Assembly (NCBI GenBank): GCA_023375675.1
Contig: JALQBC010000012.1
Coordinates: 806,001-870,000 of the forward strand
Source: Cytospora piceicola
Lineage: Eukaryota; Ascomycota; Sordariomycetes; Diaporthales; Cytosporaceae
Length of the DNA stretch: 64,000 nt
Direction: 5' to 3'
Made by a program: the position numbers and the translations under genes. The notes beneath the pieces were generated by a model. The model searched no databases. It was not told the DNA's origin and saw only the letters and a program-made list of their open reading frames with translations. The number at the start of each line of letters is the position of its first letter. The first letter of the stretch is position 1. Below are positions 1 to 10,381 of this stretch, in pieces.

Positions 1-2444
1 TTGAAGTACCAGACGTCGTGGTGCTGCTTGCGCGCCTTCTCCAGGTAGTGCTCCAGCAAGATGGAGTACAGGAACTGGGGGTCCCTGACCTTGTCGGGGT
101 CCGTCGACGCCTCGGGCGCGTCCTGCCCCGCCTTCTCCGCCTCGGCCTGGCGCTCCCTCTGCATCTTCTCGACGAGGGACTGCAGCTTCATGGTGGTCCG
201 CACGACGATCTTGTGCGTCCGCGGCGAGGGCCGGTCGATGTCCTCGACCTCGGCGATCATCTCCAGCAGGACGTTGCGCGTGATCTTGAAGCGCATGACG
301 TCCCGGAGGCACTCGAGGGCGACGATGACGCCGACGTAGTCGCCGCACTTGCGGAAGCTGTGCAGGATCAGCTTGACCTGGTCCTCGGACAGCATGCCGC
401 CGTGGCGCTCCCGCCAGCCCTCCTCCTGGTAGACCCACGTCGAGGCCATCATGTCGGCGAAGAAGCTGCGGGCCTGCTCGCGGGACTGCTCCACGGTGGC
501 CGGCGCGACCTGCTCGAGCTGTCGGCCCTTGAGGTTGTTGATGGGCAGCGACTTGAAGAGGACCGCGTGCGTGTCCGCGTTGGGCAGGATGTCGTGCTCG
601 TGCACCATCATCTGGTATATCTCCTGCGCCTTGTCGCCGCGGCCCTGTGCGACGGCGGCGGCGATGAGCTCGTTCATCATCATTGCGTCGCCGCCGATCT
701 CGCTCTCCTTGTACGCGACGAACAGCTCCTCCAGCTGGCCGAAGAGGCCGCGCTCCCGGTAGTTCTCGGCCATAAGGATGAAGGTCTCGGAAGTGGCGCG
801 CGGCACCATTGTGTAGTCGAGATCCTCGCCTTGGTGATCTGAGCTGTTGGGCCGGCCATCGTAGAGCCTGATGGGCCATTCTGCCAGGCGCTCTCTCTGG
901 CGCAGTTGGACAAAGGCCTTGCGCGTCTCGATCATGGACCAGGCGAGGCCCACGGCCTTCTTGCGATTGTCGGCGGTCCTTGATCGGAGCCATGCACCAA
1001 TTAGGCCGTTGACCTGGACGGCCGGTGCCATGACCCCATTTCTCTGCATGTACACCAGAACTTTGTAGGCTCCGTCAAGGTCGCCAGCCCCGATGAGCCT
1101 CTTGATCCATTTTCCAAAGAAGAACCTGTTCTTCACGGCGTTGGGCAGTTTCGTCTTGCCGTACAGGTTGACAGTTCCGGCATACATCATATCTGTGAAG
1201 GCAAACATGGCGTAATCTGTGTGCCCTGTCGTGAGGAAAATCGAAATCACGTCGTCGTAGTCCTCGATCTCCATTGGCTTGTCGAGTTCATTTGCCAGCT
1301 CCCGCATGCGCCGGTAAAGAAGGAACCCCTTCTCGGCGGTGTCCGCCTGGTTGGCGTAAGCTCTTATGAGATGCAAGAGCACACGGGAGTCGGCCGGGGT
1401 TTCAGGACTCGCTCGGTCAAGCGCAGCTCTGCTCGCCCTTTCGGCGCGTTGAATGTCACCTTGCTGCGACCACAAGCGCACGCCAAGCTCCCAGAAAGCG
1501 ATTGCGCAGGAGTCCTTGTTACCAAGGATCGGGGCAAATCGCTTCCAGTGTTCGTTAGCCAACGACGTATACCCTTCGACAAATGCCGCCTCGATGGCCA
1601 GTAAATGTTGCTCATCATTCAGGGGCGCACCGGCCTTTGTCATAACGTTGTACAGACCGCGAATCTGGGCCATTCTGGCCGGGTTCGCAGGCCCCTCGAA
1701 AGAGAATAAATCCCATAAAGCATCCCACGCCTTTTTCGGCACGGTTATTATGTTGTCCTTGGTGAGTACCTTTTTGAGAGCTATGAAGTGTGACCAGGTT
1801 TTCATGATATGTTGTTTGTTCAATTTACCCTCCTTGCGTGCCACCGCGGAGCGCTTGACCCAATTGTTGAGGAGGGCGATCAGGTTATTGATCTTGTCCA
1901 GCTCAGCCTTCCTCTTGGCCACCTGGTTCGTGTCCACGGCAATCAGTGGAATGCCACTGGTGCTGTGATCTTCGTCGTCACCGTAGCTTTCCATGGCTTT
2001 CCGAAAGGCTTCGACTGCGCCATCCGGGCCGTGCCTCGCCAGTAACTTCTCAAGAAACTGTGATTTCTGGCTCAAGTTCTCCAGGGTGGCATCCAGCCTT
2101 TCCAACTTGGCCATGGCACTGGCCTCCAGCGCTCTTATATCCTCCATGTCGACATCGTCCTCGTCTTCTCCGACAGAGACGCGGCGGACCTCGCCCGTCT
2201 CATCCTTTTCGAAATAATTCACGGTATAGCCCTTGTCTTCTGGCTCCTTGACGGGATTATCCGAAGTGGACGTCGCTGTCACGAAGGGTGCGCCATGTCT
2301 CGTCGAGTTACCGGCGTAGAATCGAATGAAGTTTTGGTTGGGCTGTCGTTGTTGGTGTTGTATACCAAGGGTCTTGGAGCAGGAGCGACATATGTAATTG
2401 CTTCTGCGTGTCGCCAGTTCGAGCAAAGCAGTCCTCGGAGTCAT
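1..2444 (-). CDS. Mitochondrial pentatricopeptide-repeat (PPR) protein, partial (3' end outside window)
   Basis: Reading the minus strand from an ATG at 2444 gives one uninterrupted frame of 814 codons that runs off position 1, with no intron needed. The N-terminus is rich in Arg, Ser and Thr and poor in acidic residues for about 50 residues, as expected of a mitochondrial presequence. An acidic linker follows, then long helical stretches with PPR-like helix pairs, for example around the motifs AYKVLVYMQRNGVMAP and KAQEIYQMMVHEHDILPNAD, each a helix ending in 'M...G/N..P'. In fungi such proteins bind organellar mRNAs; Cya5/Pet309-type translation activators of COX1 are the best-known family of this size. 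Family membership is fairly secure; the specific target RNA and orthology to Cya5 are inference. The gene is divergent from RCL1 across a 346-bp promoter. Confidence 0.82.
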   Translation of the reverse strand, partial: MTPRTALLELATRRSNYICRSCSKTLGIQHQQRQPNQNFIRFYAGNSTRHGAPFVTATSTSDNPVKEPEDKGYTVNYFEKDETGEVRRVSVGEDEDDVDMEDIRALEASAMAKLERLDATLENLSQKSQFLEKLLARHGPDGAVEAFRKAMESYGDDEDHSTSGIPLIAVDTNQVAKRKAELDKINNLIALLNNWVKRSAVARKEGKLNKQHIMKTWSHFIALKKVLTKDNIITVPKKAWDALWDLFSFEGPANPARMAQIRGLYNVMTKAGAPLNDEQHLLAIEAAFVEGYTSLANEHWKRFAPILGNKDSCAIAFWELGVRLWSQQGDIQRAERASRAALDRASPETPADSRVLLHLIRAYANQADTAEKGFLLYRRMRELANELDKPMEIEDYDDVISIFLTTGHTDYAMFAFTDMMYAGTVNLYGKTKLPNAVKNRFFFGKWIKRLIGAGDLDGAYKVLVYMQRNGVMAPAVQVNGLIGAWLRSRTADNRKKAVGLAWSMIETRKAFVQLRQRERLAEWPIRLYDGRPNSSDHQGEDLDYTMVPRATSETFILMAENYRERGLFGQLEELFVAYKESEIGGDAMMMNELIAAAVAQGRGDKAQEIYQMMVHEHDILPNADTHAVLFKSLPINNLKGRQLEQVAPATVEQSREQARSFFADMMASTWVYQEEGWRERHGGMLSEDQVKLILHSFRKCGDYVGVIVALECLRDVMRFKITRNVLLEMIAEVEDIDRPSPRTHKIVVRTTMKLQSLVEKMQRERQAEAEKAGQDAPEASTDPDKVRDPQFLYSILLEHYLEKARKQHHDVWYF

Positions 2445-2790
2445 GGAGGTCTTTAGTGGTTGTCCATGTGTGGCCCTTGAGGGAAAGGAGTGAGTGGAGG
2501 CGACAAGTACATATATAATCTTCAGTCAGAGCTGAGCAATGGTTCTTTTCGGTTTCTCAGAAAGTGACGTCCCTCGTACATTTTTGAAGCTCCTTCACCC
2601 CGTTATTTTCTTATCGATAGACCATCGGCCTCCGATAAGCGGCTATCGAAGTGGTTCTGCCCAAAGGCGGTCAAAATTTCATCCAGCGTTTTCAACTCTA
2701 GCCTAGCAAAGTTGCAACCGGAGAAACATTCTAGGGTCCTGGTCAAACCTCCTCCAGGATAAACCATATCCCAAATCGACAACCGACATT
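2445..2790. promoter_or_regulatory. Bidirectional promoter between PPR gene and RCL1
   Basis: This 346-bp gap separates two divergent start codons and must carry both 5' UTRs and core promoters. It contains nested inverted repeats: TCGATAG at 2614-2620 pairs with CTATCGA at 2643-2649, and CTTATCG at 2610-2616 pairs with CGATAAG at 2633-2639. No TATA box is obvious. Regulatory function is inferred from position only. Confidence 0.55.
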
Positions 2791-4011
2791 ATGTCGACCC
2801 CAAACCCAGAGTTCCTGCGCTTTACAGGCCACAAGTCATTCACCCACCGGCTCATCCTCTCCACCCTCACCGGCCGGCCCATCCACATCTCGGGCATCCG
2901 CAGCTCCTCGCCGACGGCGCCGGGCCTCGCCCCCCATGAGATCTCCTTCCTCCGCCTCCTCGAGGCCGTCACCAACGGCAGCTCCATGCAGATCTCGTAC
3001 ACCGGCACCACGATAACCTACCAGCCCGGCCTGATCACGGGCACCGTGGCCGGGTCCGGCGCCACCTCCGACGATGTCATCGAGCACACGCTGCCGCCCA
3101 ACTGCACCCGCGGCGTGGCCTACTTCCTCCTGCCCCTGGCCCTCCTCGCCCCCTTCTCCAAGTCCCACATGAACGTGCGCTTCGCCGGCTCCGGCGTCAT
3201 CACCTCCGCCACCAGCGCCGGCGACATGTCCGTCGACTCCTTCCGGACCGCCCTCCTGCCCCTGTACGGCCTCTTCGGCATCCCCCCCGCCCGCATCGAG
3301 CTCAGGGTCCTGCAGCGCTCGTGCCCCGGCCCCCGCGGCGGCGGCGGCGGCGGCATCGTCGAGCTGCGCTTCGCGAGCCAGGTCCGCCTGCCCAAGACCC
3401 TGCACCTGAACCGGACGCCCGGCAGGATAAGGAGGATACGCGGCGTCGCCTACTGCACGGGCGTGTCGGCGAGCAACAACGCCCGGATGATCCACAAGGC
3501 CAGGGAGGTCCTGAACCCCCTGGTCTCCGACATACACATCGCCGCGCAGTACGACCCCGCACCGCTGGTGCCGGACATGAGTGCGCCGGGGAAGGGGAAG
3601 AAGAAGCTCGGCATTGGTTTCGGCCTGAGCTTGGTGGCGGAGTCCAGCGTGCCGGGTGTGTTATACTCAGCCGATGTGGTTGCACCGCCCGAGGGTGGCA
3701 TCACTCCCGAGGATCTCGGCATGAGGTGTGCCTATCAGCTGGCTGAGATAATACAACAGGGAGGTTGTGTGACCTGGACGGCATCCAAGACGGTGCTCAC
3801 GCTCATGGCGATGGGCTCGGAAGATGTCGGCCGGTTACGAGTGAGCAAGGATACGATGGGCAGCGAAGACGTTCTGCAGCTGGCCAGGGATCTGAGGCAG
3901 TTTGGCGCTGCAAGTTGGGGCTTGCGGCCTGTGGAGAGTGACGATTCAGGCGACATAATAGTGTCTGTAAAGGGCAGTGGCGTTGGTAATGTGGGCAGGA
4001 AGATGGCATAA
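2791..4011 (+). CDS. RCL1: RNA 3'-terminal phosphate cyclase-like protein Rcl1
   Basis: Single-exon gene of 406 codons. The protein begins with the family signature around FTGHKSFTHRLILSTLTG and continues with the EISFLRLLEAVTNGS and GVAYFLLPLALLAPFSK segments, typical of the eukaryotic Rcl1 branch of the RNA cyclase fold. Rcl1 lost the cyclase chemistry; it works with the GTPase Bms1 in the nucleolar SSU processome and is needed for pre-rRNA cleavages that release 18S rRNA. The central loop carries a glycine run (GGGGGG near residue 190) encoded by GGC repeats that looks lineage-specific. The length is somewhat greater than yeast Rcl1 (about 367 residues). The start is the first ATG after the shared promoter and lies directly before the conserved N-terminus. 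Downstream DSC4-like gene is convergent and only 89 bp away. Confidence 0.95.
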   Translation: MSTPNPEFLRFTGHKSFTHRLILSTLTGRPIHISGIRSSSPTAPGLAPHEISFLRLLEAVTNGSSMQISYTGTTITYQPGLITGTVAGSGATSDDVIEHTLPPNCTRGVAYFLLPLALLAPFSKSHMNVRFAGSGVITSATSAGDMSVDSFRTALLPLYGLFGIPPARIELRVLQRSCPGPRGGGGGGIVELRFASQVRLPKTLHLNRTPGRIRRIRGVAYCTGVSASNNARMIHKAREVLNPLVSDIHIAAQYDPAPLVPDMSAPGKGKKKLGIGFGLSLVAESSVPGVLYSADVVAPPEGGITPEDLGMRCAYQLAEIIQQGGCVTWTASKTVLTLMAMGSEDVGRLRVSKDTMGSEDVLQLARDLRQFGAASWGLRPVESDDSGDIIVSVKGSGVGNVGRKMA

Positions 4012-4100
4012 TACCCCCAATCAGAATTAGCGAATCCCAACGTTTACATGCGTATGGTTTGAAATTTCCTCTTATGGTATATCTCATTTCCGCTTGTTTA

Positions 4101-5355
4101 TCATCGCTGTCTTGCTCGGCGCTCTAACCTCGCCTGGCTCCCAGCGGCGAGCGCAGCCAAGGTAGACGTATACCCAGCAAGACGCAGTGGGTAGCCAGCA
4201 GTATTAGCAGCGCCGGCACCTTCGCCGCGCAATATTTGGACTGAACGTACGACATTCAGGTTAGCCAGCAGGCCATTCCCTGACATCAACACATCCAACA
4301 AGCTCGGCCTATCCGCCCCTTCTTCTCGGGCACTAGAGCCGCCCGAAGACCTAAGGATCCGCTGGTAACGAGCTTCAAGGAGTCCTGTTCCACCATCATT
4401 GCTGGTTGAAGGCCGTCCAGTCATGAGTGGTCGCATCTCAATCTCGTTCGACTCGTCCGGACCCAGCGGGTCATCCCTTATAATGCCACGCTCCTCCGCA
4501 TCCAGATCCTGCCCCGAGGCAACTTCCAGTATCGCAGCGCCCGCCGTTGTGGCTACTGTCCCTGGCAAAGTAGCGGTCCTTTTCGGGAACTCTCCAGCAG
4601 CAACGCTTCGTAAGGTAATCTCCAAGAGCTTCAGGCGATCCTTCTCAAGCCAGACAGAGCACATAACGCACTGCAGCAGGAAAACCAGAACGTCGAGCAG
4701 GAGCAGGCTGAGCTTGGACGTGGGCGCCTTCTGGCCTATGAAATCGATGATGACGCCCCCGTGCAGGTACCCGCGCTCGGCCTCTGTTGCTTCGGACAGG
4801 GCGAAGAAGAGATGGGAGAGCATGCATATGATGTTGGAGCCAAATATGATGGTCATCTGCGGTCGGGCGGCGGGCATGAGCTTGAGGAAGTCCTCTGGTT
4901 TCGGCGTCAGGTACATGTACTGCACTAGGGCGCGCATGACGAGGCGGGCGAAGGAGCAGCTTCATGGCACGGGCATGTCAGCACATATATAGACGAGGGG
5001 CGATATACGAGGTGGACCGCCACTATCGAACGGACGGTGGTACTTACTCCATGTAGTATAATACACATAGCTCTGCGAAGACTAGGACGTCGAGGCTGCT
5101 CATAAGGTGTGCCATGAACTCGAGCTTCTTCGCGATGCCCGCCTTGGCGCGGCGAACACGGGATGACGAGCGCCGGCGGCCATTGCGTGACCGTCGCCTT
5201 GGCTGTGGGCGTTGTTGAATGGGTCCATCTCCAGTGTCCGCCTCGACCTCGGCATCAACGTCGACGTCAACATCGACGTCGCTGTCGTTGTCGTTGCCAT
5301 CGTGAATCGGTGGCAAGCGGGCCGCGGAGCTCGCTGCTGTGGGATCATCGCTCAT
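4101..5355 (-). CDS. DUF1746 membrane protein, Dsc4-like subunit of the Dsc E3 ubiquitin ligase
   Basis: Two exons, 5355-5048 and 4959-4101, with an 88-nt intron (GTAAGT..AAG, phase 2), give 388 residues. Exon 1 has an acidic Asp/Val repeat and a basic Arg/Ser stretch, then the start of DUF1746 (LDVLVFAELCVLYYM). The splice restores the family motif YYMDCSFARL followed by RALVQYMYLTPKP. Two further hydrophobic segments follow (TIIFGSNIICMLSHLFFAL and LSLLLLDVLVFLLQCVMC), so about three to four membrane spans are expected, then an acidic/polar C-terminal tail. In fission yeast the DUF1746 protein Dsc4 is part of the Golgi Dsc ligase that cleaves SREBP; in moulds the Dsc complex supports hypoxia and azole responses. 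The domain is clear; membership of the complex is inferred from family. Confidence 0.85.
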
Positions 5356-6464
5356 AGCTCCGCCGCATCTGATGAGGGAAGGCTTCTCGAATCGGGTCTG
5401 TTTATGTTGGGCCGTACATGTTATGGCTGCTCGGGAAGTGATTCGTCAACCGAGTACTCGCATTCGTGTCGTCACCTCTGCAGGTGGTTCCGGGGCGAAG
5501 TTGACAAAAGTCGAGCAATGATGTTTTGGTCGCTGCTGAGCTGAGCCTGATGTGATGTCGCCAAACCTGATAACGGTGGATAAGCCAAGAAGGGGGGGCG
5601 TGAGGATAGCAGGAAAGGAAGGGACCATTTACCCCAGCCCAACCCTGCAGGCTAGGCTGTTGTACCTGGGTACTATGACCGAATTCCCGAACTTTAGACT
5701 ACGAATGGTCACGAGGTCTTTGGACTCCATCGAGCTAGCTACCTAGCTACCTATGCATTGTTTATTTCTCCTAGACTGGTCTTGATTCTGTAGAAACAGG
5801 TTAATCAAGGAAAAGACTATACAGCTAGCCGGTACAGCGATATGACTGCAGCCAATACAGTCACCGCTGATGCCACAACTCCGTATGTGCTTCCTATAAG
5901 CTGGCAGACAGGGAGACAGGGAGACAGAGTATTAAAAGGTTAGGTGACTAGAAGGTTAGGAAACTGGGGGTATGAGAGACTCCGGAGATTGTGATATGTG
6001 GCGGCCCGGATGTGTTGCTATACCATCTGAGTATTTTCTTGCTGTGAACAGATTCTCCCATATTATACACGGACATATTGAACAGACAAACACTTGGACT
6101 AAACGCCTTGAATTTCACCTGCTTCATTAACAATCCAGTAGCAGTATCAAATATTGGAGGACATTTGATGGCCTATGAATCCCATACTCTACTTCTCCTT
6201 CAATGACAATCTGGACCATGCAAGGTACCCCTTCCAACGTTGCCTTGACGTCCTCGTACATACTCCCCTAACAGCTCCTCTCCAGAAAGTATTGGAGAGT
6301 GGTATCTTTGCTTTTCTTTTACTTTTCAAATGCCACGCCTATCTACACATAAACTAAACAAAAAAGATAGTTTTTTCAAGACCTGTAAACGCCCCCTAGT
6401 AGAAACCCGAAGCCGCCATCCCTTTCGCAATTTTTTATATCACACGTATCTGTGACTGAGCACT
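5356..6464. other. Intergenic region, no gene seen
   Basis: This 1.1-kb gap holds the DUF1746 gene promoter and the 3' flank of the CPS gene. It shows an 8-bp tandem (GGGAGACA) near 5906-5928 and CTAGCTACCTAGCTACC near 5735-5752, related to the dispersed CTAGGTA motif. Short open frames have no coding look. Confidence 0.6.
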
Positions 6465-9400
6465 TTACAAAGGCTTGCCATTGAGGAACTCGGACCACCG
6501 GCGGACCTCGGACGGGATGCCCTCGGGCCTAGGCAGCTTCTCGCTCATGCACTGGGAGAAGAGGACAGCGGTCTGGTACGAGAGATTGGGATTAGTATAC
6601 CTCTTGGATTTAGAAAGGAGTGGACAATAACTCACCTGAGGCTCCATGAACAGCGGTACACCGAAGTCAACAGCGTTTCGTCGCATCACGTAGTCGACGT
6701 CCATCACCGTCTTGCCCCTAGCCCGGGCAAGGTTGAAGACACCACGGATGTCGTACTTCTTGAACACCTCACGGAGGGCTCGCTTGTCCTCCTTGGGGAA
6801 CTCGATCACCTCGACGGTGACCTTCTTCTCTGACGTTGACTCAATGAAGTCCTTGACCTCCTTGTCCGCAGCGAACAGCTTGTAGCCCAATGGGGAGAGG
6901 TAGTCGACGATCTTGGTCAGCCACTCCTTCTTCAGCTCACCGCCGAAGAGGAGACCCTCACCAGGCTCGGGCATGCGGAAGTTCATGGAGGACTGGAGCG
7001 ACGTCCAGTAAGCCTCAACCAGGTTCTTGCCGAAGCAGGCCATCTCACCAGTGGAGGCCATCTCGACGCCAAGGAAGGGGTCGGCGCCGGCAAGACGGGT
7101 CCAGGAGAACTGAGGAACCTTGGTGGCGAGGTAGTCGCGCTTGACGGCCATCAGGTCAGTGGGCTCGGGGACGTTCTCTCCAACGAGCGCCTTGGTGGCG
7201 ACGTCGATGAAGTTGGTACCCAGGACCTTGCTGACGAATGGGAAGGATCGAGAGGCACGCAGGTTGCACTCGATGATCTTCAGTTGAGGCTCACCGCCCT
7301 CAGGATCCTCAGCCTTGATGATCTGCATGTTGAATGGACCAGTGATCTTCCATGCCTTTGCGACCTTCTCGGCGATCTCCTTGACACGAGCTAGGATCTG
7401 GTCATCCAGCGAGGCCGGAGGAAGGACCAGAGTAGCGTCACCAGAGTGCACACCAGCCTGCTCAACGTGCTCGCTGATGGCATGAACGATAAGCTTGCCC
7501 TCGGAAGCAACACCATCGACATCGATCTCTTGCGCACCCTCGATGAACTTGCTGATAACGACAGGGTGGTCAGGGGAAACGCTGCTAGCAGCCTCGAGCT
7601 TGTCCTTCAGCTCGTCCTTGCTGTGGATGACAGTCATGGCGGCGCCGGACAGAACGTAACTGGGACGGACGAGCACAGGGTAGCCAACTTGGTCAGCAAA
7701 CTCCTCAGCCTCCTTGACAGAGGTAAGTTCGTTCCATGCAGGCTGGTCAAGGCCGATGCTATCGAGGATGGCAGAGAACTTTTGACGATCCTCAGCCTTG
7801 TCGATGTCCTTGGGGTCAGTACCGAGAACGTTGGCCTTGCCGGTCTCCTGGAGGCGGAGAGCAATGTTCTGGGGCAGCTGTCCACCGACGGAGACGACAA
7901 CACCGTTGGCACTTTCGAGCTCGTAAATATCCATCACACGCTCGTAGCTCAACTCCTCAAAGTACAGCCTATCAGCAGTATCGAAGTCAGTGCTGTAAGT
8001 TTCCGGGTTATACTGAGATGGCAGAAAGTTAGCAGGTGTTATAGAAGAGGTCCAAGGCTCGACGGGGAATATTCAACTCACGTTGATCATAACGGTCTTG
8101 TGTCCCATCTTGCGCAGAGCCTGGGTGGCGCTGACAGCGCACCAATCGAACTCGACAGAGCTACCGATACGGTACACTCCGCTGCCAAGGATGATAGTTC
8201 CCTTGTCATCGAATGACACATCGTGAGTCGAGGCGTTGTAGGTGGTGTAGAGGTAGTTGGTGTCAGCAGGGAATTCAGCAGCCAGGGTGTCAATCTTCTT
8301 GACCCATGGTCTGATGCCGTACTGCAGACGAAGAGCGCGGACCTTGTCCTCAGTGCTGTTGACGGCGTTGGCAATCTGCCTGTCAGAGAAACCCATCTTC
8401 TTGGACTTAATGACGAGGTCCTTCTTGAGGCCCTCGAGGCTACCAACGGCCTGGAGCTCCTTGGTGCAGTCAACAATGTTCTGCAGCTTGTGCAGGAACC
8501 ACTTGTCAATCTTGGTCAGGTCGTGGACCTTGTCAACAGTGTAGTTCTCGTGCATCAAAGCCTGGCCAACGGCAAGCCATCGACGATCCGTAGGATTCTG
8601 GAGCTCAAAGTCGAGGTCATCGAACTTGTCGCCCTGGAAGCCGACGAACTTGGGGTCCACCTGGCGAATGGCCTTCTGGAAAGACTCCTCGAAGGTTCGG
8701 CCAATGGCCATCACCTCACCGACGGACTTCATAGCACTGCCGATATCGCGCTTCACGTGCTGGAACTTGGCAAGATCCCATCGAGGAATCTTGGTAACGA
8801 TATAGTCAAGAGAGGGCTCGAAGTTTGCCGTGGTCGTCTTCGTCACGGCATTGGGGAGCTCGGGGAGGGTGTGTCCAAGACCAATCTTCGCAGCCGTGTA
8901 GGCAAGAGGGTATCCGGTAGCCTTGGAAGCAAGAGCTGAGGACCGAGACAGACGGGCGTTGACCTCGATAACCCTGTAGTCCAGACCATCCGGCTGCAAG
9001 GCATATTGGACGTTGCACTCGCCGACAACTCCCAAGTGGCGGACAATCTTGATGGCTGCGGAACGGAGCATGTGGTACTCCTCGTCACTCAGAGTCTGAC
9101 TGGGCGCAACGACAATGGAGTCTCCAGTGTGGACACCGAGCGGGTCGAAGTTCTCCATGTTGCAGACAGTGATGCAGTTGTTGTTGGCGTCCCGAACAAC
9201 CTCGTACTCCACCTCCTTCCAGCCCTTGAGAGACTTCTCAACCAGAATCTGAGGGGACAGGGTCAAGGAACGAGCGGCCATGTTTCGGAGCTCCTCCTCG
9301 TTGTTTGCGAAACCAGATCCAAGACCTCCCAGGGCGTAAGCGGCACGGATAATGATGGGGTATCCAATGCTGGTTGCGGCATCCAGGGCCTCCTCAACAG

Positions 9401-10381
9401 TGTTGACAGCGACCGACTTCGCGATGGGGATGTTGATCTCGTCCAGGGCCCTGGCGAAGAGGTCACGGTCCTCACTGACCTCGAGTGTGCGAACACTGGT
9501 TCCTAGGACCTTGACACCATATTTCTCGAAGATGCCCAACTTCTGCATCTCGACACCGAGGTTCAGAGCGGTCTGTCCACCGAAGGAGAGGAAGATACCA
9601 TCGGGTCGTTCGCGCTCGATAACGTGGGTGACATATTCAGCGGTAACAGGGACTGGAGGAGTGCGCAGTCAGTAACTGTCTTGGTACAACACAAGCGTCG
9701 CAAAGCGCAGCACATTGGCGTTGGGTCTCTGTTCACTCAGTGACACTGAGAGGTTCTCGTAGCTCATCCGTGGTGTGTATGGGTGTCAGGGGCAATGCGC
9801 AAGCTCAAAAGGTTGCGTACGTACGGTAGTAGATTTCGTCGGCGATGAAGTGGTTCGTCTGGATGGTCGCAATGTTAGGGTTGATGAGGACAGAAGCGAC
9901 GCCAGCTTCCTTCAGGGCCTTCAGGGCTTGGGATCCTGTATTCGCGAAACATTTCAGTCAGTCCTCATAGGTCCCTATCCCAAGTCTGTGACTCATCTAC
10001 CGGAGCCTCAGAAGCGTCTAAGGGTGGTGTTGGGAGGAGGAAGGACGAACCTGAGTAGTCGAACTCTCCAGCCTGGCCAATGGACAGACCACCGGAACCA
10101 ATGACAAGAACCTTCTTGACATCAACATTCTGCTTGGGCTTGACCACTCCGCTCTCGAGGTAAGCCTGGGGGTTCAACGGGGACTGAGTTGAGGCGAGAC
10201 ACCGGGCGGTGGTCAGGAAACTCCTCTTCTGGAGGGAGGCCCTGGTCTGGATCTGTAACCTGGTAGCAGCATTGGGAGTTGCTGCTGTGAAGGTCCTGAT
10301 AGAGTGGGTGGCGGGAATTGGGACGCGACGACCATGTCGAAGCAGGAGAGGAGCTCGACCTGCCAATGCGGTCGGCGCCAT
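6465..10381 (-). CDS. arg-3: Carbamoyl-phosphate synthase, arginine-specific, large chain, mitochondrial
   Basis: Five exons: 10381-10051, 9935-9825, 9652-8082, 8012-6636 and 6572-6465, all GT..AG with matching phases, giving 1165 residues. The first ~70 residues are rich in Arg, Ala, Ser and Thr, a mitochondrial transit peptide. The mature part starts at [23 protein letters not shown] and contains two ATP-grasp halves (for example [18 protein letters not shown] and [18 protein letters not shown]) and a C-terminal MGS-like domain near [17 protein letters not shown]. It makes carbamoyl phosphate from bicarbonate, ATP and glutamine-derived ammonia for ornithine carbamoyltransferase, together with a separate glutaminase subunit (arg-2/CPA1 type). 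Absence of fused ATCase or DHOase sequence excludes the pyrimidine enzyme. The last intron (6573-6635, 63 nt) is a multiple of three and stop-free. Names elsewhere: CPA2 in budding yeast. Confidence 0.96.

Noticed and set aside
18..842. 274-codon plus-strand open frame rich in Leu, Val, Asp and Arg
   Set aside because: It is antisense to the PPR gene in GC-rich sequence and starts at GTG; composition is that of a frame shadow and it has no domain.
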